This document shows positions 27,303-35,354 of a DNA stretch of 64,000 nt, in pieces. Below the pieces are notes generated by a model. It did no database searches, was not told the DNA's origin, and saw only the letters and a program-made list of their open reading frames with translations. Source of the DNA: Metabacillus dongyingensis (lineage in GTDB: Bacteria; Bacillota; Bacilli; Bacillales; Bacillaceae). How positions within the stretch are numbered: the first letter of the stretch is position 1; every line of letters starts with the position of its first letter. The stretch lies in assembly GCF_019933155.2 (NCBI RefSeq), contig NZ_CP082944.1, forward strand, positions 2,296,001 through 2,360,000, read 5' to 3'. Both the position numbers and the translations under genes were made by a program.

Positions 27303-28026
27303 CAGGATATTTGAAGAGCCAAGGCTTGCAGATATTTACGATTTGTTTGATTCGTCAGAACGTCTAGATCTTGACCCGTATGTTGCAATGACAGACGAAT
27401 TCGGTGCTCAATCCGTAATTGACATTGGTTGTGGAACCGGCATCCTTGCCTGCCGACTTGCTGCACTTGGTAAGGAAGTCATTGGGGTCGATCCAGCCGC
27501 AGCCTCGCTCAAAGTCGCAAGCCGTAAGTCGTATGCAGATCGGGTCAGATGGCTTCATGGAACAGCTGCGATGCTCGCTGGAGTGCAAGTGGATCTAATC
27601 ATGATGACTGGAAACGTCGCCCAAGTCTTTGTAACTGACGAAGAGTGGATGTCAACACTTCGTGAATGTCGTAGTGTTATTCGACCGGGTGGACGGCTAG
27701 TATTCGAGGTTCGTGACCCTTCAAAGGAAGCGTGGAAGGACTGGAATCGTGAGCAGTCCTATCAGGTGATTGAAGCACCTAAAATCGGAAAGGTAGAGAA
27801 GTGGGTGGATCTTCTCGATGTGCAACTGCCGCTAGTTTCGTTCCGTCAAACATTCGTTTTTCAGAGGACAGGGACGGTACTGACCTCAGATTCGACATTG
27901 AGGTTCCGGAGTAAGTCCGAGATTATTGACACTTTATTGACCGCAAACTTACCTGTCGAGGATATTCGAGATGCACCAGATCGCCCTGGACTAGAATTCG
28001 TCTTCATCGCTCGCAGCCCAGACTAA
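27295..28026 (+). CDS. SAM-dependent class I methyltransferase
   Basis: A 243-residue methyltransferase: VIDIGCGTGILACRLAALG motif I, VIGVDPAAAS motif II, VDLIMMTGNVAQVF motif IV, then VIRPGGRLVFEVRDP. AAGGAGGAAACATAGAC sits before ATG 27295, so that start is preferred to the ATG at 27253. The gene is richer in G+C than its flanks. Substrate unknown. Not a paralogue of the 18611 methyltransferase. Confidence 0.88.
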   Translation: MADRIFEEPRLADIYDLFDSSERLDLDPYVAMTDEFGAQSVIDIGCGTGILACRLAALGKEVIGVDPAAASLKVASRKSYADRVRWLHGTAAMLAGVQVDLIMMTGNVAQVFVTDEEWMSTLRECRSVIRPGGRLVFEVRDPSKEAWKDWNREQSYQVIEAPKIGKVEKWVDLLDVQLPLVSFRQTFVFQRTGTVLTSDSTLRFRSKSEIIDTLLTANLPVEDIRDAPDRPGLEFVFIARSPD

Positions 28027-28627
28027 AGATACATCCATACTTGTTAAACATAAGGGACTGGTATTCTTGAAGACGTAAGGGCATCGCAATTATTTTGTTA
28101 AACGAAAACGATAGTTGAACTACCGGGTGGCGTTAGTTGCACAACTACTATCTTGTTACTCATCCCAAGAGATGAACCTCTGGCAGGTAAAGGAATTTCG
28201 CTATATGTTTATAAAAGTAAAGAAAATCAAAGAGATCGTTATTAAGCAAACGGGCGCTATTCTGGAGCAAGAATTGTGCTCTTTCTTAATGTTAAGGTCA
28301 AGATAATGGAATAGCGCTTATGACTAAACAATGATTATACGGTAGGTATATAAATAAATATGATCATAAGTTAGATAAGAGAATCTGGCGTTATATAAGT
28401 AAACAAATGACTCCTAAAGATCGGATGAAACATACACAAAAAGCAAATGTAAAAATCTTACAACATCAGTATCTTTCTTTCTAAAACATTTTTTAAACTG
28501 AGTACTAGCTTTTTTGAGTGAGTATATAATTTGTAATATTTACTAAATATCTTTATCCTAGATAACATAGCTATTACTTAAAGTTAGCTGTTGAAAATAA
28601 ATAAGAAATAATCAGGAGGAAAGCATA
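28027..28627. other. Intergenic stretch of 600 bases with a gene relic
   Basis: A frame without start at 28335-28484 (DKRIWRYISKQMTPKDRMKH... LSF, stop) looks like the C-terminus of a lost gene of unknown family. 28239-28316 is a dispersed repeat. AGGAGG before 28628 is the ribosome site of the ene-reductase. Confidence 0.45.
28239..28316 (+). repeat. Dispersed repeat, variant unit
   Basis: TTATTAAGCAAACGGGCGCTATTCTGGAGC...GTGCTC...AATGGAATAGC: conserved ends with a different middle. Confidence 0.6.
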
Positions 28628-29689
28628 ATGGAACATACGATGATCAGTAAGCTTTTTGAACCTGTAACCATAGGTGGGTGGAAGTTGCGTACAAGAACAG
28701 CCATGGCACCAATGACACGCTGTTTTGCTGATGTTCAAACAGGAGTAGTTGGTGAAGATGTCGTGGAATATTACCGTCGACGTGCAGCGGATGGAATTGG
28801 TCTGATTATTACTGAAGGCATTGTCATTAGTCCTCGCGCAAAAGGTAATCCAGGCGTTCCGGGGCTGTATACTCAAGAACAAATTAATGCGTGGAAAAAG
28901 GTAACAGAAGCTGTGCATCGAGAAGGTGGAACGATCATCGCACAAATTTGGCATGTTGGAAGAGCGAGTCATCATGAGATTGCTGGCAATCTACCACCAC
29001 AGGCACCATCAGCTATACGAGCAGAAGGAAAAGTATCACGATTTGGAAAACCTTTTGATATACCTGAAGAAATGAGTATCGACGATATTAAAGAAGTCAT
29101 TGGCCAATATGCACAAGCTGCAATAAATGCGATTGAAGCAGGTTTTGACGGAGTTGAAGTGCACGGTGCCCACGGCTATTTAATTGATCAATTTAATTCA
29201 GATGTTTCCAATCACCGGAAAGATAGATACGGAGGAGATCTTGCAGGCAGACTAACATTTATGAAAGAAGTCTTAAAGGAAGTTATTAATGCAGTGGGAG
29301 CTAATCGTACACTTATTCGATTTTCAGCGTTAAAAATTGACCAGCCGGATTACATGTGGGAAGATCCGGAAGAAGCTATTCAAACTTTTATTGAAGCTTA
29401 TAAAGAGGTTGGTATGACAATGATTCATCCGTCAACCATGGAATTTACCAAAACAATTGCCGATGGAAAAACAATGCATCAGCTCGTCCGTAAATATTGG
29501 GATGGAATTATTGTCGGAGTCGGAGATTTAAATGCTGAAACAGCTGAACAAGCAATAGCAGAAGGAACGGTTGATATCGCTGCTTTTGGACGTCCGTTAC
29601 TTGCCAATCCAAATTTTCTTCATAGAGTGGAAAAAGGAGAAGAAATTATTCCCTATGATGCAAAAATTCATCTGAAAGAATTAATTTAG
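28628..29689 (+). CDS. Old-yellow-enzyme family alkene reductase
   Basis: A 353-residue FMN-dependent NAD(P)H ene-reductase of the NemA/YqjM superfamily. TIM-barrel marks: LRTRTAMAPMTRCFAD (FMN contact), IIAQIWHVGRASH, HGAHGYLIDQF with catalytic region, SNHRKDRYGGDLAGR and VDIAAFGRPLLANP. It reduces activated C=C bonds and often detoxifies electrophiles or nitro compounds. AGGAGGAAAGCATA before the ATG. No partner gene adjacent. Confidence 0.93.
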   Translation: MEHTMISKLFEPVTIGGWKLRTRTAMAPMTRCFADVQTGVVGEDVVEYYRRRAADGIGLIITEGIVISPRAKGNPGVPGLYTQEQINAWKKVTEAVHREGGTIIAQIWHVGRASHHEIAGNLPPQAPSAIRAEGKVSRFGKPFDIPEEMSIDDIKEVIGQYAQAAINAIEAGFDGVEVHGAHGYLIDQFNSDVSNHRKDRYGGDLAGRLTFMKEVLKEVINAVGANRTLIRFSALKIDQPDYMWEDPEEAIQTFIEAYKEVGMTMIHPSTMEFTKTIADGKTMHQLVRKYWDGIIVGVGDLNAETAEQAIAEGTVDIAAFGRPLLANPNFLHRVEKGEEIIPYDAKIHLKELI

Positions 29690-29693
29690 TCCT

Positions 29694-29820
29694 TTATTCA
29701 AGAATCGGGCGCTTATCTGTAATAAGGTAAGTGTCTTTTTTAATGGAATAAAAGATTGAGTTAATCACCCGATTTTGAAATAATTGGTATTAAGCATTCG
29801 GGCAGGATAGTTGAAGAGTG
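29694..29820 (+). repeat. Dispersed repeat, type B
   Basis: TTATTCAAGAATCGGGCGCTTATC...GGTAAGTGTC hairpin followed by six T, then GAGTTAATCACCCGATTTTG...TTGGTATTAAGC and GGGCAGGATAGTTGAAGAG. Placed five bases after the ene-reductase stop, so it may also serve as its terminator. A 3' half unit (CCTCTTCTTATTG...AGTTTTCTTGAATAAG) lies at 29973-30017. Confidence 0.85.
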
Positions 29821-30051
29821 ATTTCAAGAATTCTGTTCAAATTAAGTGGTTTTATTAAAGAGAACTTTATATTTAATGCTCACTAATATCAATATTAGAC
29901 CCAAAACTGTAGTCAAGAAAGGATAAATAAAAGGGATTCAGGGGAAACAGAGGAAAGAGGAAATGGATTATGGTGGCCTCTTCTTATTGATGTAAAGGGC
30001 AGTTTTCTTGAATAAGCAGCGAATGATTATTGTAGGTTGGAGGTGTGGTAT

Positions 30052-30522
30052 TTGAAAAGCGACTATCTTTATACAGAATTCTTAAATGTCTCCAGGAAAT
30101 TGAACCAGAAATTAAAGATAGCTCCCGTTTTATATGGTTCTTTAGGGCTTGAGAAAGTAATTGAAGTAGAATTTTCCCCACAGGACATAGATATACTAGT
30201 TCCTTTGAGATTTATAAAAAATGAGTGGCAGACATTAAAGGAGACAATGGAAGAGCTAGGCTACACATTGGTAGATTTACACGAACATAAATTTGTAAAC
30301 GGGAAGGTTGAAATTGGATATTCATTTGAAGAAGACTTAAAGCCCTTTGCTGGTGTGAACTATGAAGATTTAAAAGAAATGTATGATGATGGGGTATCAT
30401 ATCGTTTACTATCAGTTGAAGATTACCTTAATGTTTATAAAAGAGCATTAAAAGACGGTTATAGAAGAACAAAGAATAATAATAAAGACCTTAAGAAAAT
30501 TGAAGTTTTAGAAAACCTATGA
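30052..30522 (+). CDS. Nucleotidyltransferase-fold protein
   Basis: A 156-residue protein with YGSLGLEKVIEVEFSPQDIDILVP (about residues 28-51), a G-S-x(n)-D-x-D nucleotidyltransferase motif, and a C-terminal helical part. TTG 30052 is chosen because GGAGGTG ends six bases before it; the longer TTG at 30037 lies ahead of that site. Stand-alone enzymes of this kind include aminoglycoside or tRNA nucleotidyltransferase relatives; the acceptor is unknown. Confidence 0.72.
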   Translation: MKSDYLYTEFLNVSRKLNQKLKIAPVLYGSLGLEKVIEVEFSPQDIDILVPLRFIKNEWQTLKETMEELGYTLVDLHEHKFVNGKVEIGYSFEEDLKPFAGVNYEDLKEMYDDGVSYRLLSVEDYLNVYKRALKDGYRRTKNNNKDLKKIEVLENL

Positions 30523-30743
30523 TTATTTTACATTAGACCTGTGTATCGGATGATTAATAAAAGCGAGATTATAGAAGCAATTCGAATGTATTGAAAAATT
30601 GGAAAAAGAGTTGAGTGGCGAATATCAAGTATAGTAATGGATGCCATTGAAGATACATTGAACAGATATACATATGATTTAGGTTATTTAGAACGGAGAC
30701 TAACTCGATTGCAAAAAAATAATAATCCATTTAATAACTAAGT

Positions 30744-30820
30744 TTTTCAACAATCGGGGGCGATTGCTTAACAAAGTGTCGCCTCTTCTTATTGAAGCAA
30801 AGGGCAGGATTGTGGAAGAA
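30744..30820 (+). repeat. Dispersed repeat, full type A
   Basis: TTTTTCAACAATCGGGGGCG...CTTAACAAAGTGTCGCC...GGGCAGGATTGTGGAAGAAG. Upstream, 30523-30743 holds coding scraps (a 34-codon ATG frame MDAIEDTLNRYTYDLGYLER... from 30639) that look like a decayed small gene. Confidence 0.88.
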
Positions 30821-30891
30821 GGAAATGTCATTAAATGAAATGAATATAATCCCCGATAGAAATAAAAACCTTTTAAAGAAGAGGTGTACAA

Positions 30892-31884
30892 ATGGAAATT
30901 AATAATCGGATAGTAGCTATATTAAAAGATAACTATGGAATTAAAGTAACTTTAATTGAACAAAAGCCAGGCGGATGGTCTGCTTTAGCTTTCTTAATCG
31001 AGGATGAAAGTAAAAAGTATTTTTTAAAAGTTTATAACAAAAAAAAGCCTTCTGTTAAACCGTGGATTAAAGCAATTGACAGGTATACTCCCTTAGTAAA
31101 GTGGTTGAATGAACAAACAGTTTTAAAAAATAATATTGTAAATCCAATCCTTACGAAAGCAGAGAGTAATAAATGTGAAGACGAAGAGTACGTTTACTTG
31201 CTATCAGAGTATATAGAGGGCACTACAATTGGTGAAAAGAAACTTAATTCAGAACAGATTAATGAACTGGCAAAGATTATTGGAATACTTCACAAGAATA
31301 CTCCCAATATCCCATATGAATTGAAAGAGCAACAAACAAAAGAAAGTTTTAACATAGACTTTTGCGATCTATTGAGTTCTTTTATTTATAATGATCTGGA
31401 TAAAAAATTTGATGCGGTATATGAGGTCGTAAAGCCTTATGCTGGTTGTTTGTTCGATAATATTCACAGGATGGAGTATTTATCAAAAACTTTGAAATGC
31501 AAACCTCACAAGTTTGTTTTGTCCCATGCAGATGCCCATAATTGGAATGTAATGCAAGGTAGTAATTTGATGCTTATTGATTGGGAGTGCTTAAAACTTG
31601 CTCCACAAGAACAAGATTTAATTTTAATTGTAACGGAGTCTTATGCTCAGCAGTTTTTAAGAGAATATAAAAAATATATAGAATATGAAAATCCCGATTT
31701 AGATGCATTGGAGTTTTACTCTCTAAAGCGAAAACTCGAAGATATCTGGGAATGGATTAAGGATTTACGTTTTGAAGGATTAGTAAAATCAAAAGAAGTT
31801 ACAGTTGAACTCTTAAAACTAAATCTGGATGCGAGTAAAAATACTGATAGTTTTCAATCGGAAATGAAAAAGGTCTTTAAATAA
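30892..31884 (+). CDS. Aminoglycoside-phosphotransferase-like kinase
   Basis: A 330-residue protein-kinase-like phosphotransferase. The catalytic loop is LSHADAHNWNVM (about residues 208-219; catalytic Asp and Asn) and the metal-binding LIDWE follows. N-terminal GGWSALAFLIE and KYFLKVY contain the ATP lysine region. It could phosphorylate an aminoglycoside, spectinomycin-like drug or a metabolite. AAGAGGTG before the ATG. A dispersed repeat lies on each side. Confidence 0.85.
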   Translation: MEINNRIVAILKDNYGIKVTLIEQKPGGWSALAFLIEDESKKYFLKVYNKKKPSVKPWIKAIDRYTPLVKWLNEQTVLKNNIVNPILTKAESNKCEDEEYVYLLSEYIEGTTIGEKKLNSEQINELAKIIGILHKNTPNIPYELKEQQTKESFNIDFCDLLSSFIYNDLDKKFDAVYEVVKPYAGCLFDNIHRMEYLSKTLKCKPHKFVLSHADAHNWNVMQGSNLMLIDWECLKLAPQEQDLILIVTESYAQQFLREYKKYIEYENPDLDALEFYSLKRKLEDIWEWIKDLRFEGLVKSKEVTVELLKLNLDASKNTDSFQSEMKKVFK

Positions 31885-31890
31885 TAATAT

Positions 31891-31970
31891 ATTCCCTCAA
31901 CAAACGGGGGCGATTGCTTAACAGAGTGTCACCTCTTCTTTTTAAAGTAAAGGACAGTTTAATGGAATAA
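31891..31970 (+). repeat. Dispersed repeat, type A
   Basis: TTCCCTCAACAAACGGGGGCG...CAGAGTGTCACCTCTTC...GGACAGTTTAATGGAATAAG. Confidence 0.85.
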
Positions 31971-32015
31971 GGTACTAGAAAATATAGTAATACTGCTTTA
32001 ATAGGGGGACCATTA

Positions 32016-32378
32016 ATGAGTACACTTGATAAAGTTACAATAGCACAGTTATTACACGCTTTAAAACAAACGTGGTCATTTAAATCAAGTTCCAAATGGA
32101 GTATGGATAATCCTTCGAAAGGACAATGTGGTGTAACATCATTAGTAGTCAACGACATTTTAGGTGGGGAAATACGAAAAACCCCCTTATTTGAAGGTTG
32201 GCACTTTTACAATATGATTCACAATACACGCTATGATTTTACAGAGTCTCAATTCAATGAAAGTATAAGTTATGAAGATTTGCCTTCAAATAGAGAAGAG
32301 GCTTTTATGGATACAAACTTTAATCAATACAACTATCTAAAAAGTAGTGTTTTAAAAGAACTAAGTAAAACTGAATAA
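32016..32378 (+). CDS. YunG-family protein
   Basis: A 120-residue protein resembling B. subtilis YunG: LKQTWSFKSSSKW, GQCGVTSLVVNDILGGEI, GWHFYNMI, RYDFTESQF. A single Cys after Gln-, then a His and an Asp in that order resemble a papain-like catalytic set, though activity is not shown for the family. ATAGGGGG precedes the ATG. Short single-gene unit bounded by repeats at 31891 and 32403. Confidence 0.78.
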   Translation: MSTLDKVTIAQLLHALKQTWSFKSSSKWSMDNPSKGQCGVTSLVVNDILGGEIRKTPLFEGWHFYNMIHNTRYDFTESQFNESISYEDLPSNREEAFMDTNFNQYNYLKSSVLKELSKTE

Positions 32379-32402
32379 TAAGTTTTCTTAATATAAAACT
32401 TA

Positions 32403-32472
32403 CTTATTCAATAATCGGGGGCGATTGTGTCGCCACTTCTTATTGAAGTAAAGGGCAGGATTGTTGAATAAG
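32403..32472 (+). repeat. Dispersed repeat, compact 70-base reference copy
   Basis: The ends CTTATTCAATAATC (32403-32416) and GATTGTTGAATAAG (32459-32472) are inverted repeats matching at 13 of 14 positions. Between them is GGGGGCGATTGTGTCGCC, the shortest hairpin, then CTTCTTATTGAAG, itself palindromic, and TAAAGGGCAG. This is the clearest copy for defining the element. Confidence 0.9.
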
Positions 32473-32539
32473 AAATATTTGTATTTTTGTGGTATTATTT
32501 ACAATATAATGCAATGCAAATCTAAAAGGGGGCTTTTTT

Positions 32540-32875
32540 ATGATAAGAAAATCGGTATTAGTTATTGGTGCTGTAGCAGTTCTTACACTATCAATTGGAA
32601 TAAAGAAAGATTTGGAAAACCCAAAGGCTTTAGCTAATGTTTACCCATTTTCAGAAAATGATTACAAAGGTCAAGTATACGTGGAAGATGAGGATAAAAT
32701 CAGAGTTGTATCAGTAGAAGAACAAGAAATGAGAGAGAAAGACTCATATAAAGTAAAAGATATTACTACTGTAATCACAGCAGATGAACAAACTATGGTA
32801 GAAAATACATCAATTTCAGCGGGATTTGTTTCACAAAAAGAAGGGACAGGCTTCAATTTCAAAAAGGAGAATTAA
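32540..32875 (+). CDS. Putative secreted or membrane-anchored hypothetical protein
   Basis: A 111-residue protein with N-terminal MIRKSVLVIGAVAVLTLSIG, a basic start plus hydrophobic helix that fits a signal peptide or anchor, then an acidic, hydrophilic domain without cysteines. AAAGGGGG before the ATG. No family recognised. Confidence 0.7.
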   Translation: MIRKSVLVIGAVAVLTLSIGIKKDLENPKALANVYPFSENDYKGQVYVEDEDKIRVVSVEEQEMREKDSYKVKDITTVITADEQTMVENTSISAGFVSQKEGTGFNFKKEN

Positions 32876-32882
32876 TTCTCAA

Positions 32883-32935
32883 CTAGCTCAACAAACGGGG
32901 GCGGCTGCAGCACACTGCAATCGCTCTTTCTAATT
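32883..32935 (+). repeat. Dispersed repeat, type C
   Basis: CTCAACAAACGGGGGCGGCTGCAGCACACTGCAATCGCTC: the hairpin GCGGCTGCAG/CTGCAATCGC has a 10-bp stem with one G-T pair and a four-base loop. Confidence 0.85.
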
Positions 32936-33003
32936 AATAAACATCCAAGTTGATAAAATTATCTCTAAGCAAATTTACGTTTGGGGTTACGGAGGGCTAC
33001 ATA

Positions 33004-33534
33004 ATGAATAAGGCAGCTCAGGCTTACTGGAATGAACATTGGAAAGGTCAAGAAAAACCTCAGTCAGTTAGTGCATGGCAATTTGGAGCTAATCCAGATC
33101 ATCTAGCTCAATTAGTGATAGATGGTATAAAAACAGCAACATGTTCTGGTTATATTTTTTATGAGTTGGAAAATGAACCGGTTCCAACAATAGAGGATTA
33201 TAGCATTATTTTAAACAGTGAAGACAAGCCTTTAGCAATCATTAAAACGGTGGAAGTCACATTAACGCCGATGAACGAAGTGTCTGAAGAGTTTGCTATT
33301 GCAGAAGGAGAAGGGGATAGAACATACCAATATTGGAGAGAAGCTCATGAAAAATTCTTTAGAAATGAACTAAGTGCAATAGGACGTGAATTTTCAGAAG
33401 ATATGCTGCTTATTTGTGAACGTTTTATAGTAGTTGATGTGAAAAAAGTTAAAACTTGGGCGCTTATCTGTAATAAGGTTAGTGTCCTTTTTAATGGAAT
33501 AGAAGATAGTGTTAATCAACTAATTTTGAAATAA
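33004..33534 (+). CDS. ASCH-domain protein whose C-terminus is encoded by a repeat
   Basis: A 176-residue ASCH-fold (PUA-like) protein: VSAWQFGANPDHLAQLVIDG, KTATCSGY, then LLICERFIVVD where family members normally end. ASCH proteins are thought to bind RNA or act as small amidohydrolases. ATG 33004 follows GGAGGG; the frame extends upstream to 32950 without a ribosome site. The last ~24 codons, from about 33459, are read through a type B dispersed repeat, giving an added tail (TWALICNKVSVLFNG...). The original stop was probably lost when the repeat arrived. Confidence 0.82.
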   Translation: MNKAAQAYWNEHWKGQEKPQSVSAWQFGANPDHLAQLVIDGIKTATCSGYIFYELENEPVPTIEDYSIILNSEDKPLAIIKTVEVTLTPMNEVSEEFAIAEGEGDRTYQYWREAHEKFFRNELSAIGREFSEDMLLICERFIVVDVKKVKTWALICNKVSVLFNGIEDSVNQLILK

Positions 33535-33556
33535 TTGGTCTTAAGCACACCGGAAG
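33459..33556 (+). repeat. Dispersed repeat, type B, overlapping the ASCH gene end
   Basis: GGGCGCTTATCTG...GGTTAGTGTCC hairpin, T run, AATGGAATAGAAGATAGTG TTAATCA and AATTGGTCTTAAGC match the type B copies at 18393, 29703 and 62098. Confidence 0.85.
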
Positions 33557-33698
33557 CAACACTATCGATTGCATTTGCTGGTTTAATTAGAGGTCCAATA
33601 CTAGCACGATGTTCCTAATAATAACCACTTCCTTTACTATTCTTAGTTGAAGTATTCAGGTTATTATCTGCTTATATCGAATATGTATGCTGAATTGC

Positions 33699-33775
33699 GT
33701 TATTCAACAATCGGGGGCGATTGCTTAATAAAGTGTCGTCTCTTCTTATTGAAGTAAAGAAGCAAGTTAGTTAGT
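33699..33775 (+). repeat. Dispersed repeat, type A
   Basis: GTTATTCAACAATCGGGGGCG...TAATAAAGTGTCGTCTC...AAGTAAAGAAGCAAG; the 3' end is degenerate. Confidence 0.8.
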
Positions 33776-33860
33776 TCAAGAAGAAAATCAAACTAACAAT
33801 ACTTACAATTACTAGAATATAAAAATGGCGAATCGGGTTCGTTTACGAGAAAATTAAAAC

Positions 33861-33897
33861 AACCTTAGTCATGTGTTGGCTATATCTGACTAAGGTT
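33861..33897 (-). terminator. Terminator of the 33929-34351 gene
   Basis: Perfect 11-bp AACCTTAGTCA / TGACTAAGGTT stem with a 15-base loop, T-rich on the minus-strand side. Confidence 0.8.
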
Positions 33898-33928
33898 ATA
33901 ATCTCTTTGATAATGGTAAGGCGGTATG

Positions 33929-34351
33929 TTACTTATCGTCAGCCTTGACAAAGTCTTCATGACGGAAAAACATGGTAGGTTCATGGAATTGTAAATTTAT
34001 ATCTGAACCTACTACACTAACTTCAACATCTTTTTCGTTCTCTTTTATTTTGCCGATAACAGTAACTCTGTAAATATTTCTTATTGCAACATCAACAAAT
34101 ACTTGACGACATGATTGACTGCCCAAAACGATATCTTCATCACAGATTACTATTTCAGGAGTTTCATTTGACACTACGCATCTTGCACCTGACGGAAATA
34201 GTGGTTGAGTAGGTGCAGGACATTCCTGAACTACTACTCTAACATCTTTAACCTTATCTGTATGGTTCTTTAAAGTGATAATTAGACGCGAAGGACTGCC
34301 ACCGGGAAAAGATACTGGAACACGAAATGGACCGGTTGTTATACTAGACAT
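33929..34351 (-). CDS. Hypothetical beta-rich protein, 140 residues
   Basis: Start ATG 34351 follows AAAGGAGG on the minus strand; earlier in-frame starts lack one. The protein begins MSSITTGPFRVPVSFPGGSP and is rich in Val and Ile strands (IITLKNHTDKVKDVRVVVQE; EVSVVGSDINLQF) with three cysteines, no signal peptide and no membrane helix. The style recalls small coat- or exosporium-associated proteins but I cannot assign a family. It is the only minus-strand gene between 20.7 and 52.4 kb. Confidence 0.75.
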   Translation of the reverse strand: MSSITTGPFRVPVSFPGGSPSRLIITLKNHTDKVKDVRVVVQECPAPTQPLFPSGARCVVSNETPEIVICDEDIVLGSQSCRQVFVDVAIRNIYRVTVIGKIKENEKDVEVSVVGSDINLQFHEPTMFFRHEDFVKADDK

Positions 34352-34466
34352 GAGATTGCCTCCTTTCTTTGAATATATAATAAGATATGTATTCTTCATT
34401 TGAATTGAAATGGACAAAGGCTTATTTCGTGAAACCTAGGCGGTATAAGAAAATGCAGATTTAATA

Positions 34467-34582
34467 GCTTCGGGTGCTTATCTTCTATAAGAAAAGATAA
34501 TAATCTTCCATAATCGGAGGCGATTGCTTAACAAAGTGTCGCCTCTTCTTTTTAAGGTAAAGGGCTTGATTGTTGAATAAGA
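34467..34582 (+). repeat. Dispersed repeat, variant plus full type A
   Basis: TTCGGGTGCTTATCTTC...GAAAAGATAA hairpin, then TTCCATAATCGGAGGCG...CAAAGTGTCGCC...GATTGTTGAATAAG. It lies upstream of a minus-strand gene yet has the same orientation as all other copies. Confidence 0.85.
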
Positions 34583-35292
34583 ATAGACCTAATTTGATAT
34601 AAGTAGTAATTGGAGATGACAACTAAGTATCTCTCAAGATCGAGTTGAAAATTATGATATAGAATTTGAAACTAAGATAATAGAACTTGGAAGGAAGTTA
34701 ATGAGTTCAATAATATGGGTAGAAAATAACTCATAGAGTTAAGGATCTTCAACAAACGGGCGCGTTTACAAAATTAATAAAGTATTTATAATCAATAAAC
34801 ATTAGCTAAATATAATTATGTTAACTTTAAATTGTAACGATGAAGACAACAATATTCTATTGAAGATAGGGTGTGTTAGATAAAATGGTTACTAAAGTGG
34901 GCATAAGTTTTTTACTTTTAATGGTACATTTCTACTTGCTATGAGTAGCATCTGAAAATTTTTTCTTTTTATATTGTATTACAATTAAACATAGAATCAG
35001 ATGTCAGCAAAAATAATGCTGGCTTTTTTATTGTGCAGAACTAGATGGAACTACTCAATAACGGAACGAGAACGTTCTCTCTTCTTTTTAAGTAAAGGGC
35101 AGATTAGATGTGCGAAATGTTTCTAGCTTAAACAGAGGATGGCCACATTCCTCTGGTAAAGGGTAGATAGTTCCTATGGAACTAAAGGATTATATAGAAG
35201 AAAAAAATGAGGGGGTAACCCCCCTGAAGAGGAAATACGGACTATATTAATAGTTTTTTAATGAATTATCTTTAAATTCTGACAGTTTATGT
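34583..35292. other. Gene-free stretch before the sugar operon
   Basis: Contains a partial repeat CTTCAACAAACGGGCGCG (34745-34765), a 19-codon hydrophobic ATG frame at 34885 without ribosome site, a GTCAGC/GCTGGC terminator-like hairpin with T run near 35003-35033, a degenerate repeat at 35050-35110 and a GGGGG-taa-CCCCC hairpin near 35211-35226. No gene is supported. Confidence 0.5.
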
Positions 35293-35316
35293 TATACTCT
35301 ATGTAACCGGTTACAT
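35293..35316 (+). promoter_or_regulatory. Extended -10 promoter and LacI operator 1
   Basis: TGTTATACT gives an extended -10 (TATACT at 35293-35298). ATGTAACCGGTTACAT at 35301-35316 is a perfect 16-bp palindrome over the expected start point, so the regulator encoded next should repress itself here. Confidence 0.8.
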
Positions 35317-35354
35317 TTTATAGATTCAATTTCAGTAGTATAGGGGATGCACCA

